Below, piece after piece: positions 15,132 to 22,296 of a stretch of DNA of 22,296 nt. Each line of letters opens with the position of its first letter. Within the stretch, counting starts at the first letter, position 1. A program made the position numbers and the translations under genes. A model generated the notes under the pieces. The model did no database searches and was not told where the DNA came from. It saw only the letters and a program-made list of their open reading frames with translations. Source of the DNA: an uncultured Bacteroidales bacterium (lineage in GTDB: Bacteria > Bacteroidota > Bacteroidia > Bacteroidales > Paludibacteraceae). Location of the stretch: positions 1-22,296 of the forward strand of contig CAIQOG010000649.1 in the NCBI GenBank assembly GCA_903873355.1. The letters are read 5' to 3'.

Positions 15132-15176
15132 AATAAATCGGGCTGAATTGCATCAGCAATTCAGCCCGATTTATTT
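15131..15176. terminator. Bidirectional terminator between PBP1A and queA
   Basis: A perfect 21-bp inverted repeat (15131-15151 with 15156-15176) has an ATCA loop. The GC core GGGCTGAA/TTCAGCCC is flanked by A/T ends that give a T-rich tail on both strands. It starts at the last base of the penicillin-binding protein stop codon and ends 14 bp from the queA stop, so it can end transcripts from both sides. Confidence 0.92.
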
Positions 15177-15190
15177 GAATGAAATTTCTT

Positions 15191-16240
15191 TTAGATTATC
15201 AGCATAGCATCACCATATACTCCGAATTTATAACCTTCGGCAATAGCAGTTTCATAAGCTTTCATGATCATATCATAATCACCAAAAGCACAGGTTAACA
15301 TCAAAAGTGTAGAATATGGCAGATGGAAGTTGGTAATCATGGAGTTTGCCACAGTGAAATCGTAAGGTGGAAAAATAAACTTGTTAGTCCATCCATCGAA
15401 TGCTTTTATTTTGCCTTCAGTTCCTACTACGGTTTCAAGTGCACGCATCACGGTTACGCCAACCGCGCAGATGTTGCGGTTTTCATCCTGAGCTTTATTT
15501 ACCTTTTTTGTTGTTTCTAATGGAACATTCATTTGTTCCGAATCCATTTTGTGCTTTGTAAGGTCTTCTACGTCAATTTCGCGGAAATTACCAAGACTCA
15601 TGTGGGAAGTCAGGAAAGTTGATTCGATTCCTTTGATTTCCATGCGTTTCAGCAATTCACGACTGAAGTGCATACCGGCTGCAGGAGCAGAAACAGCACC
15701 TTCGTTCCTGGCAAAAATTGTCTGGAAGCGATCAGCATCTTCAGGTTCAACCTGACGTGTTATATTTTTTGGCAGTGGAGTTTCACCCAGATTATATAGT
15801 CCTTTTTTAAATTCTTCGTGTGTGCCGTCGAACAAAAAGCGCAAGGTACGTCCACGCGATGTGGTATTGTCAATAACCTCAGCCACAATAGAATCATCCT
15901 CGCCAAAATAAAGCTTATTGCCAATACGTATTTTGCGCGCAGGTTCAACCAATACGTCCCATAAGCGCATTTCGTGGTTCAGTTCGCGAAGTAGAAAAAC
16001 TTCAATCTGAGCTCCGGTTTTTTCTTTGTTTCCGTATAAACGGGCAGGAAAAACTTTCGTATCGTTGAAAACAAACAAGTCATGTTCGTCGAAATATTCA
16101 AGTATATCTTTGAACGTTCGGTGTTCGATTTTTCCGGTTTTACGATGTATAACCATTAAACGAGATTCGTCACGATGTCTTGCCGGATACTGAGCAATTA
16201 GCTCATCGGGCAACTTGAATTTAAACTTAGATAACTTCAT
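15191..16240 (-). CDS. queA: S-adenosylmethionine:tRNA ribosyltransferase-isomerase
   Basis: QueA transfers and isomerises the ribosyl part of SAM onto preQ1-modified tRNA to give epoxyqueuosine, the penultimate step of queuosine synthesis at wobble position 34. The 349 residues include the N-terminal [25 protein letters not shown] and [13 protein letters not shown] (about 55-67). They also include AAGMHFS (about 187-193) and the segment [25 protein letters not shown], equivalent to the LHVGxGTF block of other phyla. The C-terminal [17 protein letters not shown] is typical. The start ATG gives the family's usual [11 protein letters not shown]. It is the last gene of the minus-strand operon, 82 bp after truB. 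That gap holds a palindromic repeat, so a separate promoter or RNA processing is possible. Confidence 0.97.
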   Translation of the reverse strand: MKLSKFKFKLPDELIAQYPARHRDESRLMVIHRKTGKIEHRTFKDILEYFDEHDLFVFNDTKVFPARLYGNKEKTGAQIEVFLLRELNHEMRLWDVLVEPARKIRIGNKLYFGEDDSIVAEVIDNTTSRGRTLRFLFDGTHEEFKKGLYNLGETPLPKNITRQVEPEDADRFQTIFARNEGAVSAPAAGMHFSRELLKRMEIKGIESTFLTSHMSLGNFREIDVEDLTKHKMDSEQMNVPLETTKKVNKAQDENRNICAVGVTVMRALETVVGTEGKIKAFDGWTNKFIFPPYDFTVANSMITNFHLPYSTLLMLTCAFGDYDMIMKAYETAIAEGYKFGVYGDAMLII

Positions 16241-16255
16241 ATTTATTGTTTTTTT

Positions 16256-16295
16256 AAGACGGCCCCAAATCCGTCAGCTGACGGAGATTAAGACC
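16256..16295. repeat. Palindromic repeat-like element in the truB-queA gap
   Basis: It contains a perfect 16-bp palindrome, TCCGTCAGCTGACGGA (16270-16285), flanked by GGCCCCAAA on one side and direct copies of AAGAC (16256-16260 and 16290-16294). The GC-rich block stands out from AT-rich surroundings and resembles dispersed intergenic repeats; copies elsewhere cannot be checked here. Confidence 0.6.
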
Positions 16296-16322
16296 AACAT
16301 ATTGTAATAATCTGTAATAATA

Positions 16323-17027
16323 TTATTCCCCTTTAGGGCTAGGGGTTTCTTTTTCCAGAAATTCCACCAAATCATCAATCTGCCAGCAATCTTCGAGTTT
16401 CACATCACCGATTCGCGTTCTTTCCAAGGCAATCAAATGTGCGCCACTACCAAGTGCTTCACCAATATCACGGGCAAGAGCGCGAATATAGGTTCCTTTG
16501 CTGCAAATAACCCGTATTCTCAATGTGGGTAAATTGAAATCCAGAAGCTCTATCTCGTCAATTATCAGTAACTTAGCTTTTAATTCTACTTCCTGTCCAT
16601 CGCGGGCATAATCATAGGCACGTTTGCCATCAACTTTTACAGCCGAATATACCGGTGGTGTCTGCCATATTTCACCTTTAAACCGTGGAATTATACTTTC
16701 AACGAGTTCTCTGGTAATATGCTCTGTCGGATAAGTGCCATCAACAGGTAATTCACAATCAAAACTTGGTGTCGTTTCACCCAGTTTAAGTGTGGCTATG
16801 TATTCTTTGGTCTGATACTGAAAACTTTCAATCAACTTCGTTGATTTTCCGGTACAGATAATCATTACTCCGGTAGCTAATGGATCAAGTGTTCCGGCAT
16901 GACCAACTTTCAGTTTCTTCAGTTGAAGTGTCTTCTGTAATTTCCAGCGAATTTTATTCACCAGATTAAACGAAGTCCAGTTCAATGGCTTCGAAACGTA
17001 CAATACTTCTCCTTCGATAAAATCCAT
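16323..17027 (-). CDS. truB: tRNA pseudouridine(55) synthase
   Basis: TruB converts U55 of the T-loop in nearly all tRNAs to pseudouridine. The 234-residue protein has the catalytic Asp48 in VGHAGTLDPLATGVMI (41-56). The substrate-binding block FKGEIWQTPPVYSAVKVDGKRAYDYAR and the RVICSKGTYIRALARDIGEALGSGAHL motif are also present. It is the short form without a full C-terminal PUA domain, which is common in this phylum. The last eight residues, ETPSPKGE, are encoded by a GC-rich repeat-like sequence (16326-16349) and are not expected to be part of the fold. The gene lies 27 bp after uppP and 82 bp before queA, both also in the operon. Confidence 0.96.
   Translation of the reverse strand: MDFIEGEVLYVSKPLNWTSFNLVNKIRWKLQKTLQLKKLKVGHAGTLDPLATGVMIICTGKSTKLIESFQYQTKEYIATLKLGETTPSFDCELPVDGTYPTEHITRELVESIIPRFKGEIWQTPPVYSAVKVDGKRAYDYARDGQEVELKAKLLIIDEIELLDFNLPTLRIRVICSKGTYIRALARDIGEALGSGAHLIALERTRIGDVKLEDCWQIDDLVEFLEKETPSPKGE
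16326..16349. repeat. CCCCTTTAGGG repeat-like element forming the 3' end of truB
   Basis: The element contains TCCCCTTTAGGGCTAGGGG, with inverted CCCC/GGGG ends. Elements of this sort (CCCCTAAA...GGGGA) are, as I recall, scattered between genes in many Bacteroidota genomes. Here it is in frame with truB and ends at its stop codon. Confidence 0.55.
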
Positions 17028-17054
17028 AGTTCAGTTCGGAATTTTTTGCTTCGA

Positions 17055-17867
17055 TTATCTCGCCAAAGCGCTTAAATCAACTCCGAAAATGATTAAACCT
17101 AAAATTATAGCACCTACAATCACACGATAATAACCAAAAACTTTAAATCCATTTTTGGTAAGAAACGCGATAAATCCTTTAATCGCAAAAATAGCGACAA
17201 CAAAACCAATTAGATTGCCAAGAGCAAGTATGCCCAGGTTATGTCCGCTAAGTAATTCTGGAGTATCTTTATGAGCATCCCAAAGGCTTTTTGCAAATGC
17301 TCCAGCCAATGTTGGTACAGCCAGAAAGAATGAAAATTCTGCAGCAGCTTTGCGTGTAAGTTTTTGTTGCATTCCACCGATAATAGTTGCGGCACTGCGG
17401 CTAATACCAGGCAAAACAACAGCTATCACCTGAAAAAGACCTATGTATAAAGCATTTTTATTAGAAACTTTTTCTTCCGATTCGATAGTTTGGTTTTTAA
17501 ACCAGTTGTCAACAAAAATCAAAATGAAACCACCAAAAAACATGGTACAGGCAATAAACACCGGAGTTCCAATCAGTTCGTCAATCCTTTTTTTGAATAT
17601 TACACCCAAAACTGCTGCCGGTATGAAAGCAATTATCAATTTTACATAAAGTTGTAATTTGCTGAAATCAAAAAACTTACGCCAGTAAAGAACGATTACA
17701 GAAAGAATAGTACCAAACTGAATATTTTCAATAAACAGTGTTGTAAATTCATTTTTTTCAATTCCCATGAAAGCTGAAACCAAAGCCATGTGGCCGGTAG
17801 AAGAAATTGGTAAAAACTCGGTAAGTCCTTCTACAATTGCAAGAATAATTGTTTGAAATAAATGCAT
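17055..17867 (-). CDS. uppP: Undecaprenyl-diphosphate phosphatase
   Basis: UppP (BacA) dephosphorylates undecaprenyl pyrophosphate, recycling the lipid carrier for peptidoglycan and other glycans and giving some bacitracin tolerance. It is an integral membrane enzyme. The 270 residues contain both family motifs: EGLTEFLPISSTGH (13-26, with catalytic Glu17) and PGISRSAATIIGG (153-165, with Arg157). About seven or eight hydrophobic helices are visible. It begins only 2 bp after the DUF3098 gene ends and precedes truB by 27 bp, so it is clearly in the same operon. The start ATG gives the normal N-terminus immediately before the first helix. Confidence 0.97.
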   Translation of the reverse strand: MHLFQTIILAIVEGLTEFLPISSTGHMALVSAFMGIEKNEFTTLFIENIQFGTILSVIVLYWRKFFDFSKLQLYVKLIIAFIPAAVLGVIFKKRIDELIGTPVFIACTMFFGGFILIFVDNWFKNQTIESEEKVSNKNALYIGLFQVIAVVLPGISRSAATIIGGMQQKLTRKAAAEFSFFLAVPTLAGAFAKSLWDAHKDTPELLSGHNLGILALGNLIGFVVAIFAIKGFIAFLTKNGFKVFGYYRVIVGAIILGLIIFGVDLSALAR

Positions 17868-17869
17868 CT

Positions 17870-18097
17870 TTACTTGGTTTTTGGTTTGTATAAAAGGGCA
17901 AAAATGATGAAGACAAAGCCAAAGAGCGAAATCATCGGTCCAACTGTGATACGGCGGAAACTAAAAATATCCGGGTTAAATTCAGTTACTGTTCCCGAAC
18001 CAGACATTAAAATAAATCCAATGACGATTATAACAAATCCGACAGCAATAAGTGCCATATTGGTTTTTGCAAGTGTGAATTTTTTGTCGTTTTCCAT
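17870..18097 (-). CDS. DUF3098 small membrane protein
   Basis: This 75-residue protein matches DUF3098. After a short polar start (MENDKKFTLAKTNM) there are two hydrophobic helices (about 14-32 and 52-70), separated by a loop with FNPDIFSFRRITVGP. The tail is basic, KPKTK. The function is unknown. It sits between ftsX (23 bp upstream) and uppP (2 bp downstream), an arrangement I recognise from other Bacteroidales. That suggests a role in division or envelope synthesis, but this is guilt by association only. No promoter lies between these genes. Confidence 0.9.
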   Translation of the reverse strand: MENDKKFTLAKTNMALIAVGFVIIVIGFILMSGSGTVTEFNPDIFSFRRITVGPMISLFGFVFIIFALLYKPKTK

Positions 18098-18120
18098 ATT
18101 GATTTTAAATTTGAATTTAA

Positions 18121-18999
18121 TTAGCTGTAAAACAGTTTATTGGAATGCATTTTAAGGTATTTCCCTACTGCAAAAAATGAAGATGTTATTGTGAGTAACA
18201 AGCCGGACAAAAGAACTATCAGTCCAACATACAAAAGATTCACTGATTGTATCATTAAGCCGGGAATACCGAATTGATATTGAATAAAATAAACTACTGC
18301 AACAAGCAAAATAATTGATATTAGAGCAGCAATAAAACCAGTTATCATACTTCTGATTAAAAACGGTTTGCGAATAAAACCCGGTGTAGCACCTACAAGT
18401 TTCATAGTATTTATTAAAAACCTGTTGGAATACAGCGACAAACGAATAGTATTATTTATAAGTGTGATAGAGATAAGTAGTAATACAATGGCCAGTCCGA
18501 TAAGTATCAGACTAACTTTCTTTACATTTTCATTTACCAGAGTTACCATATCTTTCTGATATACAATGCGGTATATGCTTGGAAATGTTTTTAGTTTAGT
18601 TTGAATTATACTCACACTATCATTGTTAGCATAAACTTCCCTTAGTTTTACTTCAATAGATGCCTTAAGCGGATTAAAACCCAGAAACTGTTGCGGGTTT
18701 TCACCCAAACTACTGATATGGTCTTTCAGTGCATCGGTTTTTGAAATGTATTCCACACTTTTAGCATAGGGAGAAGAAGTCAGGAATTTTTCAATCCGTT
18801 GCTCATCAGCTTTGCTTGTCTGGTCATTCAAAACAATTGAAAGATTAATATTTTCTTTTACAAAAGTACTCATATCGCGAGCCACAAAAAGCAGCATAAA
18901 AACCAGTCCAACCAGAAATAATACCAATGACATACTTATGGTCGAGGACAGGTGTTTGGTCGAAAACCCGGAATTGATTGAACTATTTTCTTTACTCAT
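18121..18999 (-). CDS. ftsX: Cell division protein FtsX
   Basis: FtsX is the permease-like half of the FtsEX complex, which uses ATP hydrolysis by FtsE to activate peptidoglycan hydrolases at the division site. The 292 residues follow the family layout. A cytoplasmic N-terminus comes first, then a membrane helix at 21-40. An extracytoplasmic domain (about 41-160) carries YISKTDALKDHISSLGE and NPLKASIEVKLR. Three more helices lie at about 163-182, 218-240 and 256-278. The conserved FtsX block NTIRLSLYSNRFLINTMKLVGATPGFIRKPF lies between helices 2 and 3. ftsE is not in this window, which is usual in this phylum, where the two genes are often apart. It starts 24 bp after the YfhO-like gene and belongs to the same operon. 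Confidence 0.95.
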   Translation of the reverse strand: MSKENSSINSGFSTKHLSSTISMSLVLFLVGLVFMLLFVARDMSTFVKENINLSIVLNDQTSKADEQRIEKFLTSSPYAKSVEYISKTDALKDHISSLGENPQQFLGFNPLKASIEVKLREVYANNDSVSIIQTKLKTFPSIYRIVYQKDMVTLVNENVKKVSLILIGLAIVLLLISITLINNTIRLSLYSNRFLINTMKLVGATPGFIRKPFLIRSMITGFIAALISIILLVAVVYFIQYQFGIPGLMIQSVNLLYVGLIVLLSGLLLTITSSFFAVGKYLKMHSNKLFYS

Positions 19000-19023
19000 T
19001 TTCAGTTTTTTTCAGTGTTATAC

Positions 19024-21513
19024 TCAGGCTTCAGCTATTGATTTTTCGGAATTTTTCAAACTCCAGAATATATAACCCAATATACTCAACAACAATAAAA
19101 CTGAGGATATCAGTGCAATAGTATTGCCTACACTATATGATAAAGGCTCAAACTTGAATTCCACTTCGTAATTACCGGCCTTTAACGGCATAGCACGAAG
19201 CAGGTAATTTGCGCGAACATAAGGTGCTTTTTGTCCGTTGATATAAGCATTCCAACCATTTTTATAATAGATTTCGGAAAATACAGCTACCTGATCGGTT
19301 TTGGAATTAAAAATATATTTCAAATCATTCGGTTTGTAACTTGACAGGGCAATATGAGCTGAAGTATCGGATGTCAGTTTTGCCGGCAATTGCGATGCAA
19401 ATTCTTTATCAACAACCATTTCGGTTTTAGTATTTATTTTTCCGAGCTGATTCATCTCATCATTGGCATTTTCAGCAATTTTTACCTTGCTTACAAACCA
19501 GGCATTTCCGTTAGCATGAGGATTGATAAGCGGTGCAGTTTGCTTGTTGTAAATCAGGTACTTCATGTTGAGCATATTCAACACTCCGAGCGAATCCATT
19601 GTATTAGTAACAACATCAGTTGTTTTTGCCCGGCCGAACGCTCCAAATAGTTGTCCGATTTCCTTTTCAATATGTATGTTTATCAATTCCTGATAACGAC
19701 GAAGTTTAGCAGCGTGATAACCACCAATATTTTTATGGAAATAAGATGGAGAAGCATCGTTGAAAATATTAACTGTTGCATCTAACACACGGTATTGTGA
19801 TTTGTCCTGAAGGATGATATTGTCTGCCGGAGAAGCTTCAATCAGAGCTTCATAACGCCGTGGAGATTTAAAATTATCGTTATTCAGGTATCGCATGGCA
19901 ACCGGTACCAAATCAACTAACATCAGTATACCAAAAAGTGTATAGGCTAATTGAGTTTTCAGGAAATTCTTAGCATATAACCAAATCAAACCAGCCGAAA
20001 CCAGAATAAAAGCAAGTGAGCGTAAAGAATCACCTCTCAAAAGAGCGGCACGATCCAAAGGCAACGTTTCCTTCAGAAATGCATAATTTCCCTGATATTG
20101 ACCATCTGCTGCAGCCGTGAAATTTCCAGCCAACGATGGTATCAGTGCGAAAATCAGAGTAATACCACCTACAATTCCAGTACTTATTAAAAGTGGTTTA
20201 ATTAGTTTTTGCTTGTCAGTTTTTTCTGAGAAAACCTCTTTTAGAGCAAGAATTGCCATAAGCGTTATTCCAAATCCGGCGTCTACCAATGTCATAGAAA
20301 CTGTACGGAACTTGTTGTAAAGTGGCACATAATTGATGAAAAAATCTGTAAGCCACATCATGTTTTTTCCCCATGAAAGCATTATTGTCAGAGCAATCAT
20401 AGGCAGCAACCACCATTTGATTTTTTTATCGACCAGAAATATACCCAAAACGAATAAGAAACATACAATAGCTCCTATATATACAGGTCCTGATGTAAAC
20501 GGTTGAGCTCCCCAATAAAGTGGAAACTGGTTTTCTTTCATTATTTTATCAACATCCTGAGCACCAAGCGAACTGAGTTTTTTTGCCGTTTCGCTGTCAG
20601 TTCCCAGATTTACTCCACTTGCACCACCTTTAAAGTTTGGAATCAGAAGAGTCATTGTTTCGTCGACACCATAACTCCATTGAGTGATATAATCTTTATT
20701 CAGACCATGTTGTGAGTTTTGAGAATCGGCAGTCAGCCCGTTTGATTCACCACGCATGGTAGCTTTGCCATATTCATTGGTAGTTAACAGCGTAGTTGCA
20801 TTTGTCCCAACAGCTATTGCCACTGCAACAAGAAGCATTCCGCTGGTTTTGAGGAAAGCAGGAATTTGTTTTTCTTTGATACTAAAGATAAGTTCAACTA
20901 TTGCAAAAATAAGCAAAATAATTACTGTGTAATAAAGAATCTGTACGTGATTCGCACGAACTGCCAGACTCAGGAAAAATGCTGTCAATACACTTCCAAG
21001 CAACCGGTTGTCCCTGAATGCCAGAAAAACTCCACCAATCAGTGGTGCCATATAGGCTATGGTAATAGCTTTGGAATTGTGACCCGCAGCAATTATTATG
21101 AAATTATAGGATGCAAAAGTAAATGCAATAGATCCTGCAATGGCCAGCCAGGGATTGACTTTGAACGCCAGCAAAAGAATATAGAACCCAATGAGATAAA
21201 GCATTATATTCCAAATCTGTCCGGGGAAAATCGTGGTCAGACTGTCGAAATATTTCATCAGATTGTAAGGTTGCGTCATTGAAATCTGATAGGTTGGCAT
21301 ACCGCCAAACATCGAATTCGTCCACAAGGTAACATCATTATGAGTAGAATTAAAATCGATAGTTTCTTTGGCCATGTACATCCAGCTTTCGGTATCATGT
21401 CCTGTCAACTGTTTTCCTTCAATAATAGGAGAAAAATACCAATACGAAATAACAGTAAATAAAAGAATTGCAGCAATGTGCGGGGTGAATTTAGCCAGAA
21501 GAGTTTTATTCAT
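19024..21513 (-). CDS. YfhO-family polytopic membrane protein
   Basis: This is an 829-residue integral membrane protein of the YfhO family, which in Firmicutes is linked to glycosylation of lipoteichoic acid. I place the start at ATG 21511-21513. That gives MNKTLLAKFTPHIAAILLFTVISYWYFSP, a first helix followed by the acidic GHDTESW loop typical of GT-C-fold glycosyltransferases. A longer frame to 21666 would read back through the promoter box. About a dozen membrane helices fill residues 10-560. A soluble C-terminal region follows with YRVLDATVNIFNDASPSYFHKNIGGYH and NGWNAYINGQKAPYVRANYLLRAMPLKAGNYEVEFKFEP. One last helix precedes a short polar tail. It is the first gene of the operon leading to ftsX and uppP. 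The actual sugar donor and acceptor in this phylum are unknown. Confidence 0.88.
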   Translation of the reverse strand: MNKTLLAKFTPHIAAILLFTVISYWYFSPIIEGKQLTGHDTESWMYMAKETIDFNSTHNDVTLWTNSMFGGMPTYQISMTQPYNLMKYFDSLTTIFPGQIWNIMLYLIGFYILLLAFKVNPWLAIAGSIAFTFASYNFIIIAAGHNSKAITIAYMAPLIGGVFLAFRDNRLLGSVLTAFFLSLAVRANHVQILYYTVIILLIFAIVELIFSIKEKQIPAFLKTSGMLLVAVAIAVGTNATTLLTTNEYGKATMRGESNGLTADSQNSQHGLNKDYITQWSYGVDETMTLLIPNFKGGASGVNLGTDSETAKKLSSLGAQDVDKIMKENQFPLYWGAQPFTSGPVYIGAIVCFLFVLGIFLVDKKIKWWLLPMIALTIMLSWGKNMMWLTDFFINYVPLYNKFRTVSMTLVDAGFGITLMAILALKEVFSEKTDKQKLIKPLLISTGIVGGITLIFALIPSLAGNFTAAADGQYQGNYAFLKETLPLDRAALLRGDSLRSLAFILVSAGLIWLYAKNFLKTQLAYTLFGILMLVDLVPVAMRYLNNDNFKSPRRYEALIEASPADNIILQDKSQYRVLDATVNIFNDASPSYFHKNIGGYHAAKLRRYQELINIHIEKEIGQLFGAFGRAKTTDVVTNTMDSLGVLNMLNMKYLIYNKQTAPLINPHANGNAWFVSKVKIAENANDEMNQLGKINTKTEMVVDKEFASQLPAKLTSDTSAHIALSSYKPNDLKYIFNSKTDQVAVFSEIYYKNGWNAYINGQKAPYVRANYLLRAMPLKAGNYEVEFKFEPLSYSVGNTIALISSVLLLLSILGYIFWSLKNSEKSIAEA

Positions 21514-21559
21514 TTTATTATGCTTGATTTGTAGAAAGCAGTTTTTGGGAAAAATCACA

Positions 21560-21567
21560 CAAAAGTA
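21560..21567 (-). promoter_or_regulatory. Likely -7 element of the yfhO-ftsX-uppP-truB-queA operon
   Basis: TACTTTTG on the minus strand (21567-21560) fits TAnnTTTG exactly and lies 46 bp before the chosen ATG of the YfhO-like gene. No TTTG is seen at the normal distance upstream, so its strength is uncertain. Confidence 0.55.
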
Positions 21568-21631
21568 CATCATAATTTCACGATTGCTACACGAAAAGCG
21601 GTTAAAAATTGTTGAAATCAGGAAATTAAGC

Positions 21632-21714
21632 AATGTGCCAATGAATTTAATAAGCCAATATGCCAATAAGTTTAATTCACCGATTCATTGACACATTTAG
21701 CATATTGGCACATT
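21632..21714. repeat. Cluster of direct and inverted TGCCAAT repeats
   Basis: AATGTGCCAAT (21632-21642) and ATTGGCACATT (21704-21714) are perfect 11-bp inverted copies. GCCAATATG (21654-21662) is inverted at 21701-21709, and CAATGAAT (21639-21646) at 21683-21690. GCCAAT also repeats directly at 21637, 21654 and 21662, with spacings of 17 and 8. The right end supplies the -33 box of the sufS promoter. Confidence 0.7.
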
Positions 21715-21735
21715 ACTAAAAAATCTGTACTTTTG
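21705..21735 (+). promoter_or_regulatory. Promoter of sufS
   Basis: TTG (21705-21707), 20 bp, then TACTTTTG (21728-21735) fits the Bacteroidota promoter. The leader would be about 30 nt. Confidence 0.7.
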
Positions 21736-21770
21736 CCGAACAAAAAACAGTACGAAACAGTTTCATCTGC

Positions 21771-22296
21771 ATGACAAACGAACAAATTCAGCAAATAAGG
21801 GCAGATTTTCCCATTTTGGCCGAAAAAATTTATAATAAAGACCTGATTTACTTCGACAACGGTGCGACAACTCAAAAACCCCGATGTGTTGTTGAAAAAA
21901 TTGAATACGGTTATTACCACCTTAATGCCAATATTCATCGGGGAGTTCATTACCTGAGCCAAAAAGCAACTGAAGCGCATGAAGCAGCCCGCAATACTGT
22001 TGCCGAATTTCTACATGCTGAAAAACGTGAAGAAATTATTTTTACTCGTGGTACGACTGAAGCCATAAATCTGGTGGCAACTTCTTTTGGTGAAGCTTTT
22101 TGCAAAGGAGGTGATGAAGTGATTGTGTCGGTTATGGAACATCATTCCAACATTGTACCTTGGCAAATGCTTTGCGAACGTAAAAAACTTATATTGCGTG
22201 TGATTCCAATGAATGAAAGCGGAGAATTGGACATTGAGGAATATAAAAAATTACTAAGCCATCGTACTCGAATTGTCTCTGTTGCTCATGTTTCAG
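21771..22296 (+). CDS. sufS: Cysteine desulfurase, SufS type, 3' end beyond window
   Basis: The first 175 codons encode a group II cysteine desulfurase, a PLP enzyme that takes sulfur from cysteine as a persulfide for Fe-S cluster assembly. Visible motifs are IYFDNGATTQKP, IHRGVHYLSQKATEAHEAAR and IIFTRGTTEAINLVATSFG. The SVMEHHSNIVPWQ segment contains the catalytic His that stacks on PLP. The spacing and the HEAAR/RGTTEAIN forms match SufS/CsdA rather than IscS. The PLP lysine and the catalytic cysteine lie past the window edge, so activity cannot be judged. The gene is divergent from the yfhO operon and has its own promoter. No other suf gene lies upstream; any partners would have to be downstream. 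Confidence 0.92.
   Translation, partial: MTNEQIQQIRADFPILAEKIYNKDLIYFDNGATTQKPRCVVEKIEYGYYHLNANIHRGVHYLSQKATEAHEAARNTVAEFLHAEKREEIIFTRGTTEAINLVATSFGEAFCKGGDEVIVSVMEHHSNIVPWQMLCERKKLILRVIPMNESGELDIEEYKKLLSHRTRIVSVAHVS

Noticed and set aside
20866..21282. 138-codon frame opposite the YfhO-like gene
   Set aside because: It is an antisense shadow of a conserved membrane protein gene, rich in Cys, Asn and Lys, with no domain signature.
21514..21666. Longer N-terminus for the YfhO-like protein
   Set aside because: It would start upstream of the TACTTTTG promoter box and cover the repeat-bearing intergenic region. The ATG at 21513 leads directly into the conserved first membrane helix.
1..22296. 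CRISPR, prophage, insertion sequence or defence system
   Set aside because: No repeat-spacer array, transposase, integrase, nuclease-ATPase pair or toxin-antitoxin pair is visible. All long genes are housekeeping, envelope or regulatory, with uniform composition.

Overview
The window looks like an ordinary housekeeping stretch of a Bacteroidota chromosome, most likely order Bacteroidales. Three things support this. Many promoters have the Bacteroidota sigma-factor form TTTG/TTG, 19-20 bp, TAnnTTTG, and Shine-Dalgarno sequences are scarce. Protein versions are typical of the group (DUF3098 between ftsX and uppP, a YugP-like Zn peptidase, a YfhO protein). One exported nuclease ends in a type IX secretion (T9SS) C-terminal sorting domain, which favours an environmental or Paludibacter/Porphyromonas-like lineage over gut Bacteroides; that last step is inference.

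Layout. 1-3832 is on the minus strand: rplU (C-terminus cut by the window edge), a membrane Zn peptidase, purA, a Fur-family regulator and an AlkD-like HEAT-repeat protein. A tRNA-His gene with its own promoter and terminator follows (3842-3988). 4232-8148 is on the plus strand: lysC, lysA and a family-2 glycosyltransferase. lysC and lysA are the first and last enzymes of lysine/diaminopimelate synthesis. A converging T9SS-exported nuclease lies at 8168-10111. Next on the plus strand come an orphan OmpR-type winged-helix protein, metK behind a SAM riboswitch, and a class A penicillin-binding protein. A 21-bp perfect hairpin (15131-15176) separates these from a minus-strand operon transcribed yfhO-like, ftsX, DUF3098, uppP, truB, queA (21513 down to 15191). 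The window ends in the 5' part of a divergent sufS.

How the genes connect. Several feed the cell envelope: LysC/LysA supply diaminopimelate, UppP recycles undecaprenyl phosphate, PBP1A polymerises peptidoglycan, FtsX links division to wall hydrolysis, and the glycosyltransferase and YfhO protein probably act on surface glycans. MetK makes SAM, which QueA consumes and which the riboswitch in front of metK senses.

I found no mobile element, CRISPR array, phage or defence island. The most unusual signal is non-coding. Five intergenic sites carry short degenerate arrays with a 7-bp period, each built from a different AT-rich heptamer and most lying just upstream of a start codon. A sixth site (21632-21714) holds a denser mixture of direct and inverted copies of a TGCCAAT word. 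Other structured non-coding elements are a shortened SAM-I-like riboswitch, a possible autoregulatory rplU leader, a lysC leader with a nine-codon ORF, and a repeat that has been read through to form the C-terminal tail of TruB.
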